Positions 56,738-64,000 of a stretch of 64,000 nt of DNA are shown here, piece after piece. Origin of the DNA: Panulirus ornatus (lineage: Eukaryota > Arthropoda > Malacostraca > Decapoda > Palinuridae); assembly GCF_036320965.1 (NCBI RefSeq), contig NC_092225.1:79484113-79548112 (forward strand). Reading direction: 5' to 3'. The translations under genes and the position numbers were made by a program. The first letter of the stretch is position 1. Every line of letters begins with the position of its first letter. Below the pieces are notes generated by a model that saw only the letters and a program-made list of their open reading frames with translations, was not told where the DNA came from and did not search any database.

Positions 56738-56738
<1 letters not shown>
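56605..56738. repeat. Half-copy of palindromic repeat
   Basis: It matches 23345-23475 (GATGTGATTATTACACGAAA; GTGCACTTGGGAACTTATCG) and runs into (TA)n at 56741. Confidence 0.75.

Positions 56739-56740
<2 letters not shown>

Positions 56741-56808
<68 letters not shown>
56741..56808. repeat. (TA)n microsatellite
   Basis: About 34 TA units between the half-palindrome and an RTE-like fragment. Confidence 0.95.
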
Positions 56809-56811
<3 letters not shown>

Positions 56812-57315
56812 TCGCTGTTTCCCGCATTAGCGAGGCAGCGCTAGAAACACACATAGTAAGAGCCTCATTCGCTCACATCAATCCTCCGGCTGTCATGTAT
56901 AATCCACCGAAATGAGAGCTTCCTCTCCATAGCCAAAGTCCACAGATCTCTCAGTGGTTTGCCGTGACCGCTTCGTGTTATCGTGGATAACACGTCGACC
57001 CATGTAAACCAAATCGCTCTAAACCCTTCTATCTCACGTACACCCCCCCCCCTTCCCCCCCCTGCATGCTCAGGCCCCTTTCACCCACAACATTATACAC
57101 TCCATCCTACCATCTCGTCCTTAGTTTCCCCCTCTCCTCTACTTCTGGCTTACCATCACACTTCCCTCTGACCTTGTCACTGTGTTACCCGATCAACACG
57201 CCCTCACTCCACAAACTGTCCTAAAATGTTTATGGACACATTCATCCTCTTCCGTAGCTACATGTTTAGGGCCTACGTCTTGCATCCATAAGGGACCCTC
57301 GGGACTACCTGTACC
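56812..57315 (-). mobile_element. RTE-like LINE fragment, diverged subfamily
   Basis: The reverse complement follows the RTE-like tail (CGCTGTTTCCCGCATTAGCG; AATCCACCGAAATGAGAGCT) and then a decayed C-terminal region (CATGCTCAGGCCCCTTTCAC; ACAAACTGTCCTAAAATGTT). These align at low identity with 24270-24640. It is clearly older than the main RTE-like group. Confidence 0.55.
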
Positions 57316-57317
57316 AT

Positions 57318-57336
57318 CACACACACACACACACAC

Positions 57337-57416
<80 letters not shown>

Positions 57417-57424
57417 ATATATAT

Positions 57425-57518
<94 letters not shown>
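57318..57518. repeat. (CA)n(TA)n microsatellite, 200 bp
   Basis: About 11 CA units and then about 90 TA units with a few phase breaks (TATTATA). Confidence 0.95.
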
Positions 57519-57521
<3 letters not shown>

Positions 57522-57523
<2 letters not shown>

Positions 57524-57894
57524 TATTCATACTTGCTCCTTTCATCCATTCCCGTCGCCACCCCGCCACATATGAAATGGCACCCCCCTCTCCCGGGTGC
57601 GCACGAGGTAGCGATAGGAAAAGACAAAAAAGGCCACATTCGTTCACACTCAGTCTCTAGCTGTCATGTATAATACACCGAAACCACAGCTCCCTTTTCA
57701 CATACAGGCCCCACAAACCTTTCCATGGTTTATCTCAGACGCTTCACATGCCCTGGTTCAATCCACTGACAGCACGTCGACCCCGATATACCACATCGTT
57801 CCAATTCACTCTATTCCTTGCAAGCCTTTCAACCTCCTGTATGTTCAGGCCCCGATCGCTCAAAATCTTTTTCACTCCGTCCTTTCTAAAAGGG

Positions 57895-57896
<2 letters not shown>
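57522..57896 (-). mobile_element. RTE-like LINE 3' end
   Basis: On the minus strand, DGVKKILSDRGLNIQEVERL is followed by ARNRVNWNDVVYRGRRAVSG (57890-57745) and then the 3' tail to CTTGCTCCTTTCATCCATTC at about 57535. It is truncated at 57896 by a TA tract. Confidence 0.75.

Positions 57897-57897
<1 letters not shown>

Positions 57898-57976
<79 letters not shown>
57898..57976. repeat. (TA)n microsatellite
   Basis: About 39 TA units between two RTE-like tails in opposite orientation. Confidence 0.95.
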
Positions 57977-57978
<2 letters not shown>

Positions 57979-58316
57979 TTTCGGTGCATTACACATGACA
58001 GGTAGAGACTGAGTGTGAACGAATGTAGCCTTTTGTCCTTTCTTAGCGCTACCTCGCGGGGGAGGGGGGATGCTATTTCAAGTAAGGCGGGGTGGCGACG
58101 GGAATGAATAAAAGCAGTAAGTATGAATTAAGTACATGTTTTATATAAGTATATATCTGTGTCTGTATGTATATGTATACGTTAAAATATATAGATATGT
58201 ATATGTGCGTGCGTGGATGTGTATGTATATATATGTGTATGTGGGTGGGTTGTGCCATTCTTTCGTCTGTTTTCTTGCGCTACCTCACTAACGCCGGAGA
58301 CAGCGACAAAGTATAT
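57977..58316 (+). mobile_element. RTE-like 3' tail, solo
   Basis: GGTTTCGGTGCATTACACAT, AGACTGAGTGTGAACGAATG and CTTGCGCTACCTCACTAACG match the long tail at 8405-8750 in plus orientation. It ends in (TAA)n/(TA)n. Confidence 0.75.
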
Positions 58317-58331
58317 AATAATAATAATAAT

Positions 58332-58376
<45 letters not shown>
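58314..58376. repeat. (TAA)n(TA)n microsatellite
   Basis: About seven TAA units and then about 19 TA units at the end of the RTE-like tail. Confidence 0.9.
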
Positions 58377-58377
<1 letters not shown>

Positions 58378-58614
58378 TTTTTTCTTTCATACTATTCGCC
58401 ATTTCCCGCATTAGCGAGGTAGCGTTAAGAACAGAGGACTGGGCCTTAGAGGGAATATCCTCACCTGACCCCCTTCTCTGTTCCTTCTTTTGGAAAATTA
58501 AAAAAAAACGAGAGGGGAGGATTTCCAGCCACCCGCTCCCTCCCCTTTTAGTCGCCTTCTACGACACGCAGGGAATACGTGGGAAGTATTCTTTCTCCCC
58601 TATCCCCAGGGATA

Positions 58615-58620
<6 letters not shown>
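58378..58620. repeat. Dispersed repeat Z, copy 2
   Basis: It matches 21795-22045 in order: CCATTTCCCGCATTAGCGAG, GAGGATTTCCAGCC, GTCGCCTTCTACGACACGCA and CTATCCCCAGGGATA. TA tracts flank both ends here. Confidence 0.7.

Positions 58621-58661
<41 letters not shown>
58617..58661. repeat. (TA)n microsatellite
   Basis: About 22 TA units. Confidence 0.95.
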
Positions 58662-58662
<1 letters not shown>

Positions 58663-58695
58663 CAGCAGGTTACAGTGAGAGCGTGATCTGGTATT

Positions 58696-58856
58696 TGCTG
58701 ATAACCACGAGGAAAAATGAAACACGATAAGTCCCAAGTGCACTTTCGTGTAATTACATCATCAAGGGAGATGCATTCTTTTATCTCCCCTCACGATGTA
58801 ATTATACGAAAGTGCACTTGAGACTTATCGTGTTTCATTTTTCCTCGTAGTTATCA

Positions 58857-58859
<3 letters not shown>
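58696..58859. mobile_element. Palindromic element with 77-bp arms
   Basis: The arms 58696-58772 and 58783-58859 are reverse complements with about six mismatches and a 10-base loop (58773-58782). (TA)n tracts flank both sides. It encodes nothing and resembles a foldback/MITE-type element, which is an inference from structure. One arm recurs at 23345-23475 and 56605-56738. Confidence 0.7.

Positions 58860-58917
<58 letters not shown>
58859..58917. repeat. (TA)n microsatellite
   Basis: About 28 TA units. Confidence 0.95.
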
Positions 58918-58918
<1 letters not shown>

Positions 58919-58919
58919 T

Positions 58920-59215
58920 TATATAAAAAAATACGCGCTTAGCAAACGAATAACGAAGAGGAACCGGACAGGGTAAGCACAACAGATATCAAGAGTAAAC
59001 CGGACAGCTGGGAATAAAAGCACCATAGGGGAAGAGTGACGATCAAGGGAAAACTAATGAAAGAGTAAGGCAATAGAGTCGGATGATGGTAATACGTGAC
59101 GGGACTTTTTTTAGGAGGGATGAGGGGAGGGGAAAGGGGGAGCGAATAACAGGGGAGAAGCAACGGGACGTAGGAGTGAAGGAACGGGAGTCAGGGCGAA
59201 GCACTGAGAGGCAAG
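58920..59215. other. No gene recognised
   Basis: Purine-rich sequence leading into the 42-bp array. Confidence 0.35.
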
Positions 59216-59219
59216 GGAG

Positions 59220-59605
59220 AATAGACACCCGGCACGGGAGGAACGACGAGTGGCAAGGGAGAATGGACACCAGGCAGGGGAGGAACGACGAGTGGCAAGG
59301 GAGAATGGAAACCAGGCAGGGGAGGAACGACGAGTGCCAAGGGAGAATGGACACCAGGCAGGGGAGGAACGACGAGTGCCAAGGGAGAATGGACACCAGG
59401 CAGGGGAGGAACGACGAGTGGCAAGGGAGAATGGACACCAGGCACGGGAGGAACGACGAGTGCCAAGGGAGAATGGAAACCAGGCAGGGGAGGAACGACG
59501 AGTGCCAAGGGAGAATGGACACCAGGCAGGGGAGGAACGACGAGTGCCAAGGGAGAATGGACACCAGGCAGGGGAGGAACGACGAGTGGCAAGGGAGAGG
59601 CAACG
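59220..59605. repeat. 42-bp minisatellite, about 9 copies
   Basis: The unit is GGGAGGAACGACGAGTG(G/C)C followed by AAGGGAGAATGGA(C/A)ACCAGGC-AG. Because 42 is divisible by three and the unit lacks stops, frames are open on both strands (59083-59676 plus, 59714-59043 minus and others). They encode 14-residue repeats such as NDEWQGRMDTRQGR. I treat these as artefacts. Confidence 0.92.
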
Positions 59606-59699
59606 GGAGGCAGGGGAGAAGCAATGAAAGTGAAGGGAGAAATAACGAGCGACTGGATATGAACAAGAGGGAGTGAAGAACACTGACTAATGATCTTAT

Positions 59700-60060
59700 G
59701 ACAATGATGACCATTGGCTAGTGAACACTACGACAGTGAAGAAGAATGAGCAGTGATTACAAGGCAATGAAGAACAATACGCAGTGAACCTGTGACAAAA
59801 CAGAACAATAGGTAGGTACTAAAGCTAAGACAGTAAAGAACGTCAGTAGAGAACAATGGGTAGTGAACACGTCAGTAAAGAACAAGAGGTCGTGAATATG
59901 AGACAACAGAGAACAACAGGTAGTGAATATGAGACAGTGAAGAACAACAGGTAGTGAATATGAGACAGTAAAGAACAACAGGTAGTGAATATGAGACAGT
60001 AAAGAACAACAGGTTGTGAATATGAGACAATACAGAACAACAGGTAGTGAAAATGAACGT
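59700..60060. repeat. 31-bp minisatellite
   Basis: TAGTGAATATGAGACAGTGA-AGAACAACAGG repeats about 5 times cleanly (59885-60055) and in diverged form from 59700. With a 31-bp unit the frame cycles, which explains three overlapping minus frames. Confidence 0.85.
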
Positions 60061-60064
60061 GAAA

Positions 60065-60157
60065 GTGAGTGGGTGACGAGAAGAAGGCAGTGAAGATGAA
60101 GTAGGCTGGGATGGGTCCACGTGGAGGCGGAAGCCGAGGACGGTGTGAGGGTTGTGT

Positions 60158-60193
<36 letters not shown>

Positions 60194-60685
60194 GACACTT
60201 CCTGCCCACGTCAGGGGTGTCTCGGCCGGGTGCCCTGACCTCTGACCCCGCCACCACGAGGTCATCCCACTCAGCAAGACCGACACCCGACCTCAACATT
60301 CATTACTGCTTCGTGCGATATTCCTCCCAACTTTCCTGCTGTCACGTAAAACGCAATACCCCTCACCCTTCTACGTCCATGTAGAGGCGCCCTCCCTCCC
60401 TCAGCCTACATTCGTCCCTGCATCAACTGTATCGCGGGTCAGAGTGACATGAGCTTGGCCGTGCTGTTACAGCGGTGGTACAGACCCCGCCTCTCCCTGC
60501 GTGATGACTGTATATTGTGGTTCCTTTCTGACTGAGGAAGACATTCCCCTGAGGGGAGTCCTGGCGGCGCACACAGGCCAGCAGCGCCTGGTCAACAGCG
60601 TGATTGTGCTGTGCTGTCCAGCCCACACATCAGCACACAGTACGGTATATACTAATAACTGGAACAATAAGCAGCAAACAGATCA
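60065..60685. other. GC-rich unique DNA, no gene confirmed
   Basis: It contains (TG)n at 60153-60192. Short frames exist at 60501-60692 plus (contains EEDIPLRGVLAAHTGQQRLV) and 60626-60423 minus. Neither has a recognised domain, although the codon-like GC pattern makes an exon possible. Confidence 0.3.
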
Positions 60686-60689
60686 CTGC

Positions 60690-61235
60690 TGACTACTGGC
60701 GGGGGAGTGTGAGGGGTGGAGGGACGCCGGTGGCTGGGTGGAGGGACTGCCAGTAGGCGGGAGGCCGGATGGTGGGAGTACCAGAATGCGGGTGGAGTGA
60801 TGCCGGTGGCTGGAGGGAGGGAGTGCCAGTCTGCGGCTGGAGGGTTGCAGATGGGTGGGTGGAGGGAGAGAAGGTGAGCAGGAGAAAAGAGTGCAGTCTG
60901 GTGGATGGAGTGAGTGCAGGTGTGTGGGTAGAGGGAAAGCAAGTGTAATGTTGAGGGGAGTGCAGGTGGTTGGGTGGAGAGAGATAGATGGTGGGTGAGT
61001 GGAGGAAAAGCAGGTGTGCGGGTGGAGGGAATGCAGGTGGAATAATAAAGGGAAAGCCAGGGAGTTGGAGGAGGGAATATAGGTGTGTTAGTAGAAGGGA
61101 TGTAGGTGTTGGTGGAGGGAACGTAGGTGGGTAAGTGGAGGCAAAGCAGTTGGGTGGGTGGATGGAGAATAGAGCTGCGTGGATGGAGGGAGTCCAGGTG
61201 GGTGGACCAGAGAGCCCTGCAGCACGAGCCAGACC
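60690..61235. repeat. Degenerate G-rich minisatellite
   Basis: GGTGGGTGGAGGGAGTGCAG-like units of about 30-40 bp with heavy variation. The minus-strand Pro/His/Ser-rich frame (61274-60693) is a by-product. Confidence 0.75.
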
Positions 61236-61299
61236 TGGCAGGTGGTGGATGCCGGGTAGAGTGTCAGACATCAAGCCTTCATTATCATATCATCTTGTA

Positions 61300-61860
61300 C
61301 AACCACCACCACCACACTGTACCACAGCTCACACCACCACCACCACACTGTACCACAGCTCACACCACCACCACCACACTGTACCACAGCTCACACCACC
61401 ACCACACTGCACCACAGCTCACACCACCACCACACTGTACCACAGCTCACACCACCACCACACTGTACCACAGCTCACACCACCACCACCACACTGTACC
61501 ACAGCTCACACCACCACCACACTGTACCACAGCTCACACCACCACCACACTGTACCACAGCTCACACCACCACCACACTGCACCACAGCTCACACCACCA
61601 CCACACTGTACCACAGCTCACACCACCACCACACTGTACCACAGCTCACACCACCACCACCACACTGTACCACAGCTCACACCACCACCACCACACTGTA
61701 CCACAGCTCACACCACCACCACACTGTACCACAGCTCACACCACCACCACACTGTACCACAGCTCACACCACCACCACACGGTACCACAGCTCACACCAC
61801 CACCACACTGTACCACAGCTCACACCACCACCACACTACCACAGCTCACATCACTAATAC
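61300..61860. repeat. 28/31-bp minisatellite, about 20 copies
   Basis: The unit CTCACACCACCACCACACTG-TACCACAG is 28 bp, or 31 bp with one extra CAC. The difference is always three bases, so the frame changes only by the base length. The long 303-codon plus frame (61127-62038) and its neighbours (His/Thr/Ser-rich) arise from this. Confidence 0.92.
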
Positions 61861-62460
61861 ACCATCTTGTACCACACCTTACACCACCACCATGGTCACT
61901 ATATCAGCTCACATCACTACACCGTCTTGTACCACAGCTTTCACCACCACCACACTGTACCACAGCTTTCACCACCACAACCACACTGTACCACAGCTTT
62001 CACCACCATCACACTGTACCACAGCTCACACCACCTGACTATCTTGCACCAAAGCTTACATCACCGCACCATCTTGTACCACAACTTACATCAATAACAC
62101 ACAATCTTGTAACACAGCTTACATCACTAACACATTATCTTATATCACAAACGACACCACTAGTAAACCATCTGGTGACAAAGCTTACACCACTAGCACA
62201 CGATCCTGTGCCACGGCTTACACCACTAAAACACCATTTTGCACCACAGCTAACACCACGAGCACACCATCATCTACCACAGCTTACTTCACTAGCACAC
62301 CATCTTGTACCACAGTTACCACCATTACCACACCATCTTGTAACACAGCTAACACCACTAGCACCCTATCTCCCACCCCTGTTCACACTACCACCACATG
62401 TACCACAGCTCACGCCAACGCCACCATTTTGTACCACAGCCCACACGACCAGCACATGTG
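61861..62460. repeat. Diverged continuation of the CAC-rich minisatellite
   Basis: Units of about 31-36 bp with the core CACCATCTTGTACCACAGCT and TTACATCACTAAC. Similarity to the unit on the left decays steadily to about 62460. Confidence 0.8.
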
Positions 62461-62464
62461 TACA

Positions 62465-63015
62465 CACCTTAATGACCAACTGTTCCTGGATAATACCCAT
62501 AATCAAGGACTTGGCCAGCTCACATCCCGTTCAGTGAACTCTGCCATGGATGTAAACACAAGTATCATCACCCAAGTGTTACACGTTTGCCTTCGAGTGG
62601 CTACATTAATCCCGCGTTTACTGCTCAGGACACGGGTCCAGAACAGCATCAATCGGTGCTTTACCTTCTGAGACTTAACTGGTGTACGCCATCTTGCCGT
62701 CTAAGGAAGCTCCTGCAGACGAACGGAAGAGGAGGGATGGCCGTACAGAGATACGAATGTACCTGTAGGATCACCGACAACTACCGATCTTGTTATGTAC
62801 ACATTGCCTCACTGCTTCACTACACAACCAGCAGGAGGGAAGCTTCTAACCCTACACCTGCACCTGCCAAACAAATAAACTCAAACCCAACTTCAGAACG
62901 ATCATATTTCGAAGTATATACCACTGCCAGTCATGTCTCATCCTACCACCAGCAGACCCAGGGATATCCGGAACCTTCCCACCACCAGACCCAGGGATAT
63001 CCCACATCCAAGACG
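62465..63015. other. No gene recognised
   Basis: A frame at 62587-63168 (+) runs into a CA tract. No domain seen. A short direct repeat (CAGACCCAGGGATATCC) occurs twice near 62955-63003. Confidence 0.35.
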
Positions 63016-63019
63016 GTAG

Positions 63020-63020
<1 letters not shown>

Positions 63021-63062
<42 letters not shown>
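63021..63062. repeat. (CA)n microsatellite
   Basis: About 21 CA units. Confidence 0.95.
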
Positions 63063-63065
<3 letters not shown>

Positions 63066-63266
63066 CAGCGGCACTACAGAGCCCTATCCGACCCCTGGCA
63101 GCCCGACCAAACTTTCCCACGTGACTGTGACCCCAGATCGACTCCCGCATGACTACTCCAGGGCATAAACAGTTACTCCAAGCTGAAGCTGCCACCACAT
63201 CTCCTCCCCTAGCCCTCCCGGGGTCAGGCTTCAGGCTGACAGAGCATCTTGTACAAACACCGCCAC

Positions 63267-63270
63267 ACAC

Positions 63271-63317
<47 letters not shown>

Positions 63318-63325
63318 CACACACT
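63267..63325. repeat. (CA)n microsatellite
   Basis: About 25 CA units with one AA interruption at each end. Confidence 0.95.
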
Positions 63326-63329
63326 ATAC

Positions 63330-64000
63330 GCTGCTTTATCGGTAGAATTTTTTTTCCATGTGCATCGTTTACAGATACAAGGTTGGTCGAACGAATGTAA
63401 GACGGGGAGGAGGAGGTGGGTAAAACCCCGACACTCGTTTCCATGCTGCTCCTGGTGTCCATAACACCTGCTCCCCGAGCCTCAGGCACTTAATCTTCCG
63501 CTCAAACATCTGTCAATCACATCTTGGAAACTGTATCTCATGCTGTGTTGGGGGGGCGGGGGGCCTCTCTCAAGTGCCGCCGCGTCAGCTGGTGCCTGGC
63601 CTCACGTCTACCTCCCCGCTGAAAATTACGACATCCTTAACCACGACTAATTTTTCCCTTCACAAACACCAGACTGGATGAACTCCTCTGGCGTCAGAGG
63701 GAGAGCACATGACTCTAAACGTCGGGGATGGGAGGGAGGCAACCGCTGTGTAACCCTACTGGAGATCATGGATACGTGGGAACATGAGGGCCGTGTTAAC
63801 ACGGGCTGCTGGCACACATACTGTATACATTTCCTACACAGCAACAGCCTGGGGTAGCACCCAGAGTACTAGAGGGGAGGTGCCAGGTACGTACGTACAT
63901 ATAGCTCTCCGCCCGAGCCCCCACAGCCCCCGCCATACAGTTACCCATTTCATCGTATGGATCCAGAAGCGTTTATACGAAGGGCAGAAGCCTTCAAGCA
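63330..64000. other. GC-rich unique DNA, no gene recognised
   Basis: It contains a G/C run near 63549-63560 (TTGGGGGGGCGGGGGGCC). No coding or repeat signature is supported. Confidence 0.35.

Noticed and set aside
57182..57673. Frames with Ile-Tyr repeats or Thr-His repeats in many places
   Set aside because: They are translations of (TA)n and (CA)n microsatellites.
60501..60692. Plus-strand frame containing EEDIPLRGVLAAHTGQQRLV as a host exon
   Set aside because: No family match and an equally open antisense frame. Left as unassigned.
61127..62038. A 303-codon plus-strand frame rich in His, Thr and Ser
   Set aside because: It is produced by the 28/31-bp CAC-rich array, and neighbouring frames are open too. 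No start context or domain.

Overview
This window looks like nuclear DNA of an animal, most probably an arthropod and perhaps a decapod crustacean. That is an inference from the LINE protein types, tRNA-headed SINEs and the very high density of (TA)n, (CA)n, (GA)n and minisatellite arrays. There are no bacterial operons, no phage or CRISPR loci and no long intact host reading frame. Almost every long open frame is either part of a decayed retrotransposon or a by-product of a tandem repeat.

Layout. From 1 to about 18 kb the DNA is a nested pile of non-LTR retrotransposons. One family is RTE-like (RT with FADD, then a C-terminal region containing LYGCE..., WFGHM and GRPNWRWKDG motifs). Its copies are very similar and hence fairly young. 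A second family is CR1/L2-like (ORF1 with a PHD-like zinc finger, endonuclease, RT, and a conserved C-terminal tail ending near GYVGLRAAASNSLVDQ). Its copies are old and broken. A third, jockey-like family is present only as two 3' ends. From 18 to 22 kb the DNA is mostly unique. From 22 to 24.7 kb there are two more RTE-like insertions, one with a recognisable target-site duplication. From 24.7 to 38 kb unique sequence alternates with CR1-like relics and microsatellites. From 38.5 to 41.8 kb a 24-bp minisatellite is split by a CR1-like copy. From 44 to 50 kb there are further minisatellites (25, 28 and about 107 bp). From 53 to 63 kb tandem repeats dominate (units of 25, 28/31, 31, 42 and 54 bp), mixed with long TA tracts, RTE-like tails and a palindromic repeat.

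Host gene content. The one host exon I recognise is an 88-bp minus-strand exon at 50422-50509. Its protein matches the conserved core of the ecdysoneless (ECD/SGT1) family and it has good splice sites on both sides. I could not find its neighbouring exons, so the window may lie partly in introns of that gene. Weaker candidates are a symmetric 279-bp exon at 29456-29734 (+), an 86-codon ORF with a downstream poly(A) signal at 42375-41913 (-), and two possible first exons at 48.7 kb (+) and 49.05 kb (-).

No previously undescribed enzymatic or defence system is visible. The most informative features are architectural: nested insertions, a template-switch-like 5' junction, a LINE splitting a minisatellite, a 77-bp-arm palindrome family tied to TA tracts, and SINE/RTE tail-to-tail composites.
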